Below, piece after piece: positions 33,241 to 42,383 of a stretch of 42,657 nt of DNA (position 1 is the first letter of the stretch; each line of letters starts with the position of its first letter). The stretch covers positions 1 through 42,657 of the forward strand of contig CAMWKG010000015.1 of the NCBI GenBank assembly GCA_947174785.1. The letters are read 5' to 3'. A program made the translations under genes and the position numbers. The stretch comes from an uncultured Mollicutes bacterium. Lineage in GTDB: Bacteria > Bacillota_I > Bacilli_A > Acholeplasmatales > Anaeroplasmataceae. The notes beneath the pieces are model-generated. The model worked only from the letters and a program-made list of their open reading frames with translations, had not been told where the DNA came from and ran no database searches.

Positions 33241-34992
33241 TTAATGCTTTTCTTCTATAATTGCATACTCTAAAAAAGCCATAAGGAATGGTCCCACTCC
33301 CTTAGCATCATTTTTACCTACTGGTTCAGCAAGATAATATTCTATAGATCCATCACGTACTTTATTTGAATCTGGACCAAGACCTGCGGTTATACAAATA
33401 TGATTTAAGCTTCCATCTTTGTAGCTATATCCGTAGACCCCTTCAAAAATATCCTCACCAAGCTTCTGATATTCTTTCTTTAAATAGCCTAATCTAGAGC
33501 CCTTCATTAAAGTGTAAGCTATCATAGAGGAACCTGAGGTTTCTAAATAGTTCTTTATAATTGCATCATCTAAGCCATAGGCAGTATTCTTTAATCCATT
33601 TAAATATTCCTTTGAAACTACATAGAGTGTCGGTCCCTTATCTACTAGCTGATAGAACATATTTGTTTTTTCATCCTTATATTGCAAAATGCCCTCTACT
33701 GCTTCTACAAGCAATCCTTTTAAATATTCCTTATTGTCTCCTTCAGGAAAATACTCAATGGCGTCTACTAAAGAAACTAGGAACCACCCATTAGAACGAA
33801 GCCAAAAGTTTTTACTATTTCCTGTAGTTGGATCTGCCCAGAAAATAGATTTTGTTGTATCATGTCCATGGTAATATAATTTCTTTTCTTCATCAAACAT
33901 TGTGCATCTTATATATTCATATTGCATTTTTATCAATAAGAAGGTATTTCTATCCTCTTCCCTCTTCGCATAACGTGCTAAGAATGGTACATACATATAC
34001 ATACCATCTAACCAAACTTGATTCAAATAAGTTTCCTTATGAGAAAAATTATTTGTACCTTCAGCAATAGGCATAGACATTAATTCTGTATAGGTTCTAG
34101 CGATTGCCTTTAGGTATCTTTCATCCTTGGTCATTTCATATGCATCAAACAGTATTCTACTTTCACAAACGCTATCCAATTCTCCTGAACGATATCCATT
34201 TTTTTCACGTGTTTCAGGGTGGATAAAATCACCATTAGAATCAATATAGTAATCAATATATTTAATAAAGAATTCTTTAAGTTTAGGATTATTTGTTTCA
34301 TAATATAAATTGACAATAGAATTTAAAAATACTCCATCAATATAATTCCATCTTCCTTTAAAGCCCTCTTGATTCCAAGCAGGCTTATAACTAGATGTAG
34401 AATCAATTAAGGTATCAATATAATTCTCTAAATTACTTGTTATACTTGAAGCATCAAGCTTTGGTGCGGTATACTCTAAGCTATATTCAAGCTTTGCATA
34501 AAGCTCTACATTCTCTGTAATAGGACTCTTCGTATCAAAGGAGGTTCTATACTCCTTATCCTTATAAAAGCCTTTAAAAGTGAAATCTTGGAAGGAATTT
34601 GTTATGTTTAAAGACTCTAAGCTTTTCCCATTTTCAATTCTATAGGATTGCTTATCCTTAAGAATATTTACTATGATGGTAGAATAATGATCAACAAAGC
34701 TTACCTTAAATACTTTCTTGTACTCTTTTTTATGATAGGTGAAGCTAACAACAAATTCCTGTTCACCTACACTTGCACTACTGCCATCAGCCAAGGCTAT
34801 ATTAAGCTTATCATAAGGTACTTTTTCATCGTTATTAAAAACTGCTATCTTATCTTTAAAATCATAATTAGGAAAATATTCATCAAGCTCAATTGTAATA
34901 TCCTTATCAATCTCAAAACGAATATTTACTTTTTCACTACATGAAAATAATATTCCACAAAAAAGAATTAATAGTAAAACTATTTTTTTCAT
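33241..34992 (-). CDS. GH105/GH88-like unsaturated glucuronyl or rhamnogalacturonyl hydrolase, lipoprotein
   Basis: This is a 583-residue secreted lipoprotein. The start at 34992 (MKKIVLLLILFCGILFSC) has AGGTGAT upstream and a lipobox ending at Cys18. Residues about 100-170 resemble an InlB B-type/List-Bact repeat (SYRIENGKSLESLN ... GFYKDKEY). From about 195 on, the (alpha/alpha)6-barrel enzyme has NQEGFKGRWNYIDGVFLNS, YRSGELDSVCESR, LNQVWLDGMYMY (candidate catalytic Asp329), WLRSNGWFLVSLVDA and SGSSMIAYTLMKG. Such enzymes cleave the terminal 4,5-unsaturated uronic acid left by pectin or glycosaminoglycan lyases. With a membrane anchor it would work at the cell surface. Confidence 0.85.
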   Translation of the reverse strand: MKKIVLLLILFCGILFSCSEKVNIRFEIDKDITIELDEYFPNYDFKDKIAVFNNDEKVPYDKLNIALADGSSASVGEQEFVVSFTYHKKEYKKVFKVSFVDHYSTIIVNILKDKQSYRIENGKSLESLNITNSFQDFTFKGFYKDKEYRTSFDTKSPITENVELYAKLEYSLEYTAPKLDASSITSNLENYIDTLIDSTSSYKPAWNQEGFKGRWNYIDGVFLNSIVNLYYETNNPKLKEFFIKYIDYYIDSNGDFIHPETREKNGYRSGELDSVCESRILFDAYEMTKDERYLKAIARTYTELMSMPIAEGTNNFSHKETYLNQVWLDGMYMYVPFLARYAKREEDRNTFLLIKMQYEYIRCTMFDEEKKLYYHGHDTTKSIFWADPTTGNSKNFWLRSNGWFLVSLVDAIEYFPEGDNKEYLKGLLVEAVEGILQYKDEKTNMFYQLVDKGPTLYVVSKEYLNGLKNTAYGLDDAIIKNYLETSGSSMIAYTLMKGSRLGYLKKEYQKLGEDIFEGVYGYSYKDGSLNHICITAGLGPDSNKVRDGSIEYYLAEPVGKNDAKGVGPFLMAFLEYAIIEEKH

Positions 34993-35085
34993 TCTAAAAT
35001 CACCTGGTTCATTTCTTTGTTTAATTTTATCAAAATTTAAAAGAAAATACAATATTTAGAGAAATATATAAAAAAGGATATATCA

Positions 35086-35125
35086 AGAAGTAAAGGAAGA
35101 GTAAAATTACTCTTCCTTTACTTCT
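35086..35125. repeat. 40-bp near-perfect palindrome at the end of the NCS2 permease gene
   Basis: A 19-bp perfect stem (35086-35104 with 35107-35125) is separated by only AA. The right arm encodes the last codons and stop of the permease. It is followed on the minus strand by TTGATATATCCTTTTTT, so it may act as an imperfect terminator or 3' RNA-stability element. Confidence 0.75.
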
Positions 35126-36564
35126 TCAGCTTCGACTTCTGGTTTTGTAGTTTGATCCAAAACTTTTTCTTTAGGTAAAACTAGATTCATAATAATGCCT
35201 AAAAGCATAGCTACTGCAGTTGCAGAAATAGTGATTGTATTATTTCCTAATACACCACCAAAGCCTAAGGATAATCCACCAATACCAGCAACTAGAATAA
35301 CAGAGGCAATAACTATATTTCTTGTTTTACCAAAATCTATCTTTTCTTTTACAAGCATTTTTACACCACTAGACGCAATAAATCCATAAAGAATTAAGGA
35401 TACGCCACCTGTAATACAAGCAGGAATAGTCTGGAGTAATGTTGTAAGAGGGGCAAAAAAGCCTAAGACAACGGAAAGGATAGCTGCCAAAATAATTACA
35501 GAAACAGAGGCTATCTTAGATACACCCACAACTGCAACATTTTCTCCATAGGTAGTATTAGCAGCTCCACATAAAACTCCAGATACTGCTGTTGCAACAC
35601 CATCACCAATCAAGGTTCTAGTTAATCCAGGCTCCCCATCTAGTAAATCACGATTAATGATATTTCCTAGATTTTTGTGATCCCCAATATGTTCACAAAT
35701 TGTAACTAAAGCTACAGGGATAAATAACAAGGCAACCTGACCAACTGTTTTGATTGTAAAGCTAGCATTTTGAGAAAAAGACTTTACAAATACAAAATCA
35801 ATCGTAATCCAAGAGCCTACATGACTCCAATCCTTGTTAAATACTGTGAAATCCACAATCTTTAACCAATCTACTTTAGCTAAATAGCCAATACCTGTCA
35901 ATATGCAGGCAAGGATATATGCTCCTACCATACCAATAACAAAAGGAATCAAAGTAATATTCTTTCTCTTAGAGGTTGCACAAAAGGCAGTTAAGAAACA
36001 AGCAAATAAAGCAATGACAATAGACATAAAGGTATATTGCCAAGGTAAGCTTTCACCGAAGTGATTAGAATAGAAAATAGAGATACCAGCTGTACCACCT
36101 GTAATATTTCCGATAGCGGAAACAGCAAGACCTAAACCAATAACCATAATGATAGGTCCAATTACAACTGGAGGTAATAGCTTATTTAGCCAACCAGTCC
36201 CTACCTTTTTAATAATCAAGGCAATGATAACATAGACAATACCAACCATAACCATACCTAGCATAACAGCTGCATAATTCATTGTACCATCATCTAAAAC
36301 TCCTAAGGTTAGAGCTGTAGACATTGGTGCTAGGTAAGCAAATGAACTACTTAAAAATACAGGAGATTTACGCTTTGTAGTAAAAATGTAAATCAATGTA
36401 CCACACCCAGCTGCAATAAGGGTAGGACCAATAGGTAATCCTGTAATCAGAGGAACAGTAATACACGCAACTAGCATTGCCAAAATATGCTGAATTGCAA
36501 ACAAAATCCATTGTGACTTCTTCTTTGGGCTTTCTTCTACTTCTAAGACTAATTCTTTTTCCAT
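35107..36564 (-). CDS. NCS2 family nucleobase permease (uracil/xanthine type)
   Basis: This 485-residue protein has about 14 helices and NCS2 landmarks: QHILAMLVACITVPLITG, SSSFAYLAPM, FIPVALVTICEHIGDHKNLG (conserved Glu/His in the substrate site), GEPGLTRTLIGDGVATAVSG and NTTYGENVAVVGVSK. The 'SSSFAYLAPM' and 'EHIGDHKNLG' forms are closest to uracil permeases. No purine or PRPP riboswitch was visible in the leader. It ends in the 40-bp palindrome and a Glu-rich tail (KPEVEAEEVKEE). Confidence 0.9.
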   Translation of the reverse strand: MEKELVLEVEESPKKKSQWILFAIQHILAMLVACITVPLITGLPIGPTLIAAGCGTLIYIFTTKRKSPVFLSSSFAYLAPMSTALTLGVLDDGTMNYAAVMLGMVMVGIVYVIIALIIKKVGTGWLNKLLPPVVIGPIIMVIGLGLAVSAIGNITGGTAGISIFYSNHFGESLPWQYTFMSIVIALFACFLTAFCATSKRKNITLIPFVIGMVGAYILACILTGIGYLAKVDWLKIVDFTVFNKDWSHVGSWITIDFVFVKSFSQNASFTIKTVGQVALLFIPVALVTICEHIGDHKNLGNIINRDLLDGEPGLTRTLIGDGVATAVSGVLCGAANTTYGENVAVVGVSKIASVSVIILAAILSVVLGFFAPLTTLLQTIPACITGGVSLILYGFIASSGVKMLVKEKIDFGKTRNIVIASVILVAGIGGLSLGFGGVLGNNTITISATAVAMLLGIIMNLVLPKEKVLDQTTKPEVEAEEVKEE

Positions 36565-36632
36565 AACTTTACCTTTCTGTTTATTAAATTTTTTAAGTCA
36601 AATTTGTTATGATCAATTTAACTCTAGGTGCC

Positions 36633-36660
36633 ATTATACCACAAAGATTTGAGAAATCAA
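36633..36660 (-). promoter_or_regulatory. Promoter of the NCS2 permease
   Basis: TTGATT (complement of 36655-36660), 16 nt, TATAAT (complement of 36633-36638). The leader is about 60 nt and the ribosome site GAAAGGTAAAG precedes the ATG. Confidence 0.65.
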
Positions 36661-36753
36661 CAAATATAATATATATAATAATTTTTTATAATTTCGGCAT
36701 ATATTATAGATTTTATTTTACATTTTTTTACAAAATGCCTGAAAGCTATAAAT

Positions 36754-36783
36754 AAAAAGCATAAGAAATCACTTATGCTTTTT
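36754..36783. terminator. Terminator after the membrane protein of the XRE operon
   Basis: AAAAAGCATAAG (36754-36765) and CTTATGCTTTTT (36772-36783) form a 12-bp perfect stem with a 6-nt loop. The A/T ends let it act on both strands; on the minus strand it ends the 38374-36826 transcript. Confidence 0.85.
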
Positions 36784-36825
36784 ATAATATCTATCTTTCT
36801 TATAAATTGTTATCTAATATTAAAG

Positions 36826-38175
36826 CTAATCTAAAGACGCTAGATCCTCTTTGTTTTCTAAGCTGGATTCATCCTGGTTATTCTTATTTTCTATATAGCT
36901 TTTTAAGAAAACAATAACTAAAATGATAACTGCCATTTCTAAACAGCTGCAAATAACAAATAAGAATTGTGTCAAATAATTATGCGCTACAACTTTTAAA
37001 ATGACATTTAAGAACCATAGGATGGATAAAACAAACCACCAATTATATTTATTTGTCTTCAAGAAAATCTGATAAGAAATACAAGACAAACAAATACCCA
37101 AGGCAACCCCAAATCCTACTGATAAAATGTCAGAGTATGCATTGAAGGCCTTAATCGTTCCTCTATTAAGATCATAATTGTACATGATGATTAATAACAC
37201 TTCATTATTACATAGAGCAATAACTAACTGCAACAATGCCAAAATCACAAATAATGTGATTAAACGGTCTAAAGGTTTATTTTTATCTTGGTTGCAATAA
37301 GCAAATGTCAAAAGCCAAACAAAGCAAGGCATGTAAAACAAATGAATGTGATTTGCCACACCATATAGCATTCTATAAAATTGCATATTACTAGAATTTA
37401 GATTTCTTTGTAGAAATAAAACTATTAATTGACTAATAAAATAAACAAAATAGATGAATAAGGTTAGTCCTCCCACAATGAGTAAAGCATTATTCTTCTT
37501 TTCATTTACTATACAATCATTAGATACTCTTTCTACAAAAGAAATTAATATATAAATGAATGCTAAGGATAAAAAGGAAACTGCAAAGAATTTAAATATG
37601 TTTAGATAATTATGACCTACTATAACGATATTAAATATCAATGATACAACTAAAAATACAATATGCAAAAGAAATAATTTAAATATATTCCATGCAACTT
37701 TTTTCCAATATATTGTATTGTTTTCCTCTATGAAGCTATAATTAAAATTTATTCTTGCCCTCTTAAAAGAAAAGACTAGAAATAAAAAGCCAAAGGATTC
37801 CAAATGAATAAGTAACGATTGTGATGATATATCCATAAAATGATTATTATATTCAAATGGCAGAGCGATAGCAAAACCTAGCAGCCCTATAGATAAATAA
37901 ACTAAGATTGCTTTTTTATAATATTTGTATCTTTTATAATAGAAAAGCTCATCTTTAATTTTAGTTACCAAATGGAGTTCTCCTATTCCTAAAATCGCTA
38001 TGCTATCTAGCAATAAAACTACTTCTGCAATGATATAAGGAAATTGAAATTCCTTTATACTAGCATAATATATAAATTTTACTATGCATATCATCAAAAT
38101 GATGACAAGTGAAAACAATATGCAATTTCTATAAATTCTTCCACTTTCTTTATTAATTCTTTCATCTTGAAACAT
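36826..38175 (-). CDS. Polytopic membrane protein, partner of an XRE regulator
   Basis: This is a 449-residue protein with about twelve hydrophobic segments and a polar Glu/Asp/Asn-rich C-terminal tail (NNQDESSLENKEDLASLD). The first 45 residues (MFQDERINKESGRIYRNCILFSLVII) resemble the membrane proteins that accompany small XRE regulators in many Bacillota, but the rest is longer than those and unfamiliar. The start at 38175 is chosen because GGAGAGGAG precedes it and the ATG lies 1 nt after the regulator stop codon. No enzyme or transporter signature was recognised. Confidence 0.65.
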   Translation of the reverse strand: MFQDERINKESGRIYRNCILFSLVIILMICIVKFIYYASIKEFQFPYIIAEVVLLLDSIAILGIGELHLVTKIKDELFYYKRYKYYKKAILVYLSIGLLGFAIALPFEYNNHFMDISSQSLLIHLESFGFLFLVFSFKRARINFNYSFIEENNTIYWKKVAWNIFKLFLLHIVFLVVSLIFNIVIVGHNYLNIFKFFAVSFLSLAFIYILISFVERVSNDCIVNEKKNNALLIVGGLTLFIYFVYFISQLIVLFLQRNLNSSNMQFYRMLYGVANHIHLFYMPCFVWLLTFAYCNQDKNKPLDRLITLFVILALLQLVIALCNNEVLLIIMYNYDLNRGTIKAFNAYSDILSVGFGVALGICLSCISYQIFLKTNKYNWWFVLSILWFLNVILKVVAHNYLTQFLFVICSCLEMAVIILVIVFLKSYIENKNNQDESSLENKEDLASLD

Positions 38176-38176
38176 T

Positions 38177-38374
38177 TTAAAACTCCTCTCCAAATAAGTC
38201 ATCTAAATTTTTTCCTAAAGCCTGACATATTTTCCTACATAAGCTTATGGTAGGATTATAGTCATTATTTTCAATCATGTTAATTGTTTGTCTCGAGACA
38301 CCTACAATTTTTGCTAAATCTCCTTGAGATAAATTCAAAGACATTCTTGCATCCTTAAATTTTTGGTTTACCAT
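38177..38374 (-). CDS. Small XRE-family helix-turn-helix regulator
   Basis: The protein is 65 residues, essentially a lone HTH domain: MVNQKFKDARMSLNLSQGDLAKIVGVSRQTINMIENNDYNPTISLCRKICQALGKNLDDLFGEEF. A longer open frame to 38443 would run through the operators and promoter. This type (YgzD/YozG-like) usually represses its own operon. It is coupled to the polytopic membrane gene downstream. Confidence 0.85.
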   Translation of the reverse strand: MVNQKFKDARMSLNLSQGDLAKIVGVSRQTINMIENNDYNPTISLCRKICQALGKNLDDLFGEEF

Positions 38375-38391
38375 ATTTATTATCACATCCT

Positions 38392-38455
38392 TGTCAATTA
38401 TATTTGACAGTAATAGTATATCACTTAATCCAAAAGTTGTCAACTATATTTGACA
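38392..38455 (-). promoter_or_regulatory. XRE operon promoter flanked by two identical-type operators
   Basis: The promoter is TTGACA (complement of 38438-38443), 17 nt, TATACT (complement of 38415-38420). Two palindromes TGTCAA-N6-TTGACA lie at 38392-38409 and 38438-38455. The second overlaps the -35 box and the first covers the transcribed start region, a classic self-repression layout. Confidence 0.85.
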
Positions 38456-38507
38456 GTTTTTTTCAAAAAAACTTTTTATAGCACTTTTTTAAGCATATTT
38501 GTTTTAT

Positions 38508-38537
38508 AAAAAAACAAGTAATTACGAGAATTACTTG
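38508..38537 (-). terminator. Hairpin terminator with T-run
   Basis: CAAGTAATT (38515-38523) and AATTACTTG (38529-38537) with a 5-nt loop. On the minus strand TTTTTTT follows (complement of 38508-38514). It ends RNA coming from the zinc-ribbon gene or from the segment between. Confidence 0.85.
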
Positions 38538-38722
38538 CATTTATTTAAAGGATGTCTTAAGCAAACACTAAAAATACGTACCAAAAACCAAAAGCGAACA
38601 CAAATAATACAAAAATTAGGCAGTTGGAATCCCCTTAACCCTATCAGTAGGGAGTAATTTTGTTGATAAAATTATTTTTTCTTATTATATTTTTATATAT
38701 AAATTACTATAATTTTATAATC
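38538..38722 (-). other. Unexplained intergenic segment, possible structured 3' RNA or gene remnant
   Basis: The segment between the zinc-ribbon gene and the terminator is 185 bp with no plausible ORF start. On the minus strand it has CCCTA/TAGGG (hairpin near 38639-38653) and a possible longer pairing of TTAAGGGgAT with ATCCTTTAA enclosing about 75 nt. A 17-base imperfect direct repeat starts GC(A/G)AACAC on the plus strand. An open hydrophobic frame (RGFQLPNFCIICVRFWFL) runs through it without a start codon or ribosome site. Confidence 0.35.
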
Positions 38723-39232
38723 TTATTCCTTATCAAAATCATTACGCCTTTTAGCATAATAATATATTAGAATAGCGACATTCGGAAGCAACAATGCTAT
38801 CAATATATAATTTATATAATATAATGGATGTTCTTCTGGAAATGAATATGCTATTATTGCATATATGATAAACATCATTATAAATTCAACACCTACAAAA
38901 ATCCATAATTTTGATTTTTTTTTAATACCTTTATATAAAATATAAGGTCCACCCCATATGAAGCAGAAAATCCATTTAAAGATTAAAATTAAAAACTTAC
39001 CTAAAATCAATCCAATTTGAGAATCACCTTTTGAAGAATCCTCATTTGATTTTTTAGCTTGAGATTGCTTTTTTAACAACTTATTTTGTTCTTTTAATAA
39101 TTTAGTTTGTTTTTCTTGTTCTAAACAACTAGCACAAACAGCACCACTATTACCTACGTTCCAGCCTTTATTTAATCCAGTAGATACAGCACCACATCTA
39201 TCACATATATAATGTCCATTTTTATACCCCAT
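38723..39232 (-). CDS. Zinc-ribbon membrane protein
   Basis: This 169-residue protein has an N-terminal CDRCGAVSTG ... CASCL four-Cys ribbon (about residues 10-36), a Lys/Gln/Glu coiled coil (38-70), then hydrophobic segments near 75-98, 108-128 and 140-160. The arrangement suggests a cytoplasmic zinc-ribbon head on a membrane base; the function is unknown. Start ATG after AAAGGAGAAAAG. The gene leads into the unexplained segment and terminator at 38508-38722. The 168-bp gap to the next gene holds no other feature that I can see. Confidence 0.6.
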   Translation of the reverse strand: MGYKNGHYICDRCGAVSTGLNKGWNVGNSGAVCASCLEQEKQTKLLKEQNKLLKKQSQAKKSNEDSSKGDSQIGLILGKFLILIFKWIFCFIWGGPYILYKGIKKKSKLWIFVGVEFIMMFIIYAIIAYSFPEEHPLYYINYILIALLLPNVAILIYYYAKRRNDFDKE

Positions 39233-39400
39233 TTTCTTTTCTCCTTTTATCTTTATTATTTAATTCATTGTTTATATAATATATAAAAGATTTCTTTATT
39301 TTTAAAAATCCTTATCTGTAGCTGCTTTAAGGCTATCTATATTTTCATTTAAATCACTCCTTGTCACTTTTAATTCCACCTCTTATCAAGCTTTGTTTTA

Positions 39401-40198
39401 TTATTCATTTTTCATATAGCTATTTTCAAATTCATATAAGACTTCTAAGAATTCATCATTAAGATAATATTTTAAAACTATCTCTCTCATCTTTGAGGGA
39501 ATACCATAATACGCTTGCGCAATACTTCCTGTAATTGCCGCTATAGTATCACTATCTCCACCTATAGATATTGCATTCCTCATTGCATCTTCAAAGTTTT
39601 TCGATTCTAAAAATGCTTCTATTGCTTGAGGAACACTTCCTTGACAAGTAATATCAAAATCATAAGTTTCTCGTATATCATCCAATGTGAAATTTAAAGC
39701 ATAATAATTTTTATTAATATATTCTCTTATTTCTAAAATTGAATAGCCTGTCCTTGCAAGATAAATTGCAACTGCAGTTGCTTCAGCACCTTTGATTCCT
39801 TCTGAATGATTATGTGTTACTTTTGTAACTAATCTAGAAAGTACTTTTGCTTCTTCTAAAGATTTGGCAGCAAATCCGCAGGCTGATACTCTCATTGCTG
39901 CTCCATTACCAAAGCTATTATATGGCTTTGGTTTTTTTGAAAAAAGCCATTTAAAAAACTGAATTCCATAACCACAATTCCAATATTTACGACCAAAATA
40001 TCTCATATAATAGATTGCCTTTTCGCTTAAGTTACTCCTATCAGATTTACTGCTTAAAATAGCCTTTGCAATAGCAACTGTCATTACAGAATCATCTGTA
40101 AAAAAGCTATCCATTGTAACTAATTGAAAATCCTTCGACTTAAAATTGGATACTTGAAATCTCGACCCTATAATATCTCCTATAATTGCTCCTAGCAT
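39401..40198 (-). CDS. ADP-ribosylglycohydrolase family protein
   Basis: This 265-residue all-helical enzyme has metal-binding motifs typical of DraG/ARH proteins: MLGAIIGDIIGSRF (conserved Gly/Asp/Ile/Gly), FFTDDSVMTVA (Thr-Asp-Asp ligands near 34-37), NGAAMRV and, near the C-terminus, ISIGGDSDTIAAITG (the second Asp-rich motif). It removes ADP-ribose from proteins or nucleic acids or hydrolyses related molecules. The start at 40198 has GGAGGAAGAGAAA upstream; an in-frame ATG five codons earlier lacks this. It follows the Sel1 gene by about 75 bp and may be co-transcribed. Confidence 0.88.
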   Translation of the reverse strand: MLGAIIGDIIGSRFQVSNFKSKDFQLVTMDSFFTDDSVMTVAIAKAILSSKSDRSNLSEKAIYYMRYFGRKYWNCGYGIQFFKWLFSKKPKPYNSFGNGAAMRVSACGFAAKSLEEAKVLSRLVTKVTHNHSEGIKGAEATAVAIYLARTGYSILEIREYINKNYYALNFTLDDIRETYDFDITCQGSVPQAIEAFLESKNFEDAMRNAISIGGDSDTIAAITGSIAQAYYGIPSKMREIVLKYYLNDEFLEVLYEFENSYMKNE

Positions 40199-40275
40199 TT
40201 TCTCTTCCTCCAATCATATTTGTTGTTATTATCCCTTCCATCTGATATTTTCTCATGAATGTATTGAAAATTCAT

Positions 40276-42291
40276 TTATTCGCAGAGTCTTAGTTTCTTG
40301 GCAATTGCAGTTTCTGCTTTTTTATACCACTTTATTGATTTCTCATAAGATTGTTCTACTCCCTCACCTTTATAATAGCAATATCCCAACATGAATTGCG
40401 GATATTCTATTCCATATTGTGAATATTCACCCTCTTTTAAAGCAGCTTCTTTATACCATTTAGCTGCCTCTATATAATTTCTTTCAATTCCTATTCCATT
40501 ATAATAAATATAAGCTAATTCAACCTGTGATTCAACATCCCCTTGATTTGCTGCCATTTTTAACCACTTAATGCCTTCTTTTGTATCTTGATACCAATCA
40601 TACAAAGACTTTTGTGCTAAAAAACTCCCTTGAAGAGCAGCATGTTTCCACCAATCTAAAGCAACATTCTTATTTTTTTTAACACCATATCCATAAAAAT
40701 AACAATTCCCTACAGCAAACTGTGCTTTGGGACTACCTTGTGCAGCAGCTGTCTTAATCCATTTGACTGCGCATTCATTGTCATTGTCAATTATGCAATA
40801 TTCATTATCATTGTCATCATTCACCAGATCATAAGCATATCTGCTATCTCCATACATATCTAGCCAAGAAGGTTCATCTTTTTGATTATATAAATAATAA
40901 TAGCCAAATCTAATTTGAGCAATAGGATTGCCATTAAATGCTGCTAACTTAAGCCATTTATAAAATTCTTCTTTATTCTCTTCTTGTCCGCATCTATAAT
41001 ATTCACTTAAATTATATTGAGCATCAGCATTTCCTTGCTCTGCTGCTAACCTATACCATTTCAGTGCTTCGTCTCGATCATGCTCAAATTCTTCTAGATC
41101 ATGTCCAAATCCTCCTAACTCCTGTTGGTAACAATACCCTAGGATATTTTGAGCAACAGGATTACCTTCTGGAGCCATTTTTTTAGAAAACTCAATTATT
41201 TCTTCAACACTCTTTACCTCCAGATTATGTTTGCATTGTTCTAGATTATACTTAGCAAAAGGATTTGCATCATCAAAGGCTTTTCTGAAACATTTGATTG
41301 CTTCTTCTTTATTTTTTTTGACCCCTAACCCTTTATAGTAACAGTACCCTAAGGCACATTGAGCAGTTGAAGAATAGAAACTACATTCCTTATACAGAGT
41401 CACAGCCAATTCAAGATTTTTGTCCGTTCCTAAACCATAAAAATAACATTTGGCTAACTCCTCTTTTGCAATCATGCTATTCTCAGATGCCTTAAGAAAC
41501 CATTTGAAAGCTTCCTCATAGGATTGTTCTACTACTTTTCCATAAAAATAATAATGTCCTAATTGATATTGAACATCTTCATGCCCGTTCTTAGCAGCTA
41601 GCCTAAGTAATTTTATTCCTTCTTCTTTATTTTTTTCACACCCTCTAAACCCAGTTAAGTAGAAATGGCCTAAGATAGATTGAGCGTTGAGATTTCCATT
41701 TTCAGATGCCAATTTGTACCATTTAATACCTTCTTCTAATTTTTCTTCACACCCCATTAAGCCATAAAAGTAATACTCACCTAGGACATATTGAGCAAAA
41801 GTATTTCCATTCTTAGCAGCTAACTTAAGCCATTTAATGGATTCCTCATCGTTTTCTTCAATGTAATAATAATGGCTTAAATTATATTGAGCATCAGCGT
41901 TTCCTCGATATGCTGCCAAACTATACCATTTACCTGATTCATTATAAAAAGAAGACATTGGATTATCTTTATAATAAAAATCTCCAAGTCTATTTTGGGC
42001 TTCAACATTTCCTTGTTCTGCTGCCAACCTATATAATTTAATTGCTGCTTCTTTACCTTGATTTAATTTTTTATAATGGTAGCAATGCCATAATATATAT
42101 TGATCTTCTATACTAGATTTATCTGCTACTTTTTCATACCAATGTAACTGTTCATTTTCTTCTCCATACAAAGCATCATTAAAAAAGCAATTTCCCATTT
42201 GATATAGAAATTCCGAATCACAATATTCGGCACCATCTATATTATTCCTAATCTCATAATCTGAAAGCCTCTTTATATTTTGCAATGACAT
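40276..42291 (-). CDS. Large Sel1-like repeat protein
   Basis: This is a 671-residue protein built from about 15 Sel1/TPR-like repeats of around 36 residues, each with the pattern A-x-KW-x-LAA-x-x-GN-x-x-AQ-x-x-LG-x-x-YYxG. Examples are AIKLYRLAAEQGNVEAQ, ALKWYRLAAEQGNADAQ and GIKWLKMAANQGDVESQ. It has no signal peptide, no catalytic domain and no transmembrane helix, so it is probably a cytoplasmic scaffold. The first 80 and the last 10 residues are non-repeat. Ribosome site AAGGAGGATAAGG. Its partner is unknown; the adjacent ADP-ribosylglycohydrolase is a candidate by position only. Confidence 0.88.
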   Translation of the reverse strand: MSLQNIKRLSDYEIRNNIDGAEYCDSEFLYQMGNCFFNDALYGEENEQLHWYEKVADKSSIEDQYILWHCYHYKKLNQGKEAAIKLYRLAAEQGNVEAQNRLGDFYYKDNPMSSFYNESGKWYSLAAYRGNADAQYNLSHYYYIEENDEESIKWLKLAAKNGNTFAQYVLGEYYFYGLMGCEEKLEEGIKWYKLASENGNLNAQSILGHFYLTGFRGCEKNKEEGIKLLRLAAKNGHEDVQYQLGHYYFYGKVVEQSYEEAFKWFLKASENSMIAKEELAKCYFYGLGTDKNLELAVTLYKECSFYSSTAQCALGYCYYKGLGVKKNKEEAIKCFRKAFDDANPFAKYNLEQCKHNLEVKSVEEIIEFSKKMAPEGNPVAQNILGYCYQQELGGFGHDLEEFEHDRDEALKWYRLAAEQGNADAQYNLSEYYRCGQEENKEEFYKWLKLAAFNGNPIAQIRFGYYYLYNQKDEPSWLDMYGDSRYAYDLVNDDNDNEYCIIDNDNECAVKWIKTAAAQGSPKAQFAVGNCYFYGYGVKKNKNVALDWWKHAALQGSFLAQKSLYDWYQDTKEGIKWLKMAANQGDVESQVELAYIYYNGIGIERNYIEAAKWYKEAALKEGEYSQYGIEYPQFMLGYCYYKGEGVEQSYEKSIKWYKKAETAIAKKLRLCE

Positions 42292-42383
42292 TTTCCTTAT
42301 CCTCCTTATAATCTTAAATAATTTATTGATGCTTTAATTATACTGATTTAAGAGAAATACATTGTCCCTTTTTTGGTGCAAAC

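Noticed and set aside
36565-36825. Purine riboswitch or PyrR attenuator before the NCS2 permease
   Set aside because: The leader is about 60 nt, with none of the conserved loop or PyrR-binding sequences.
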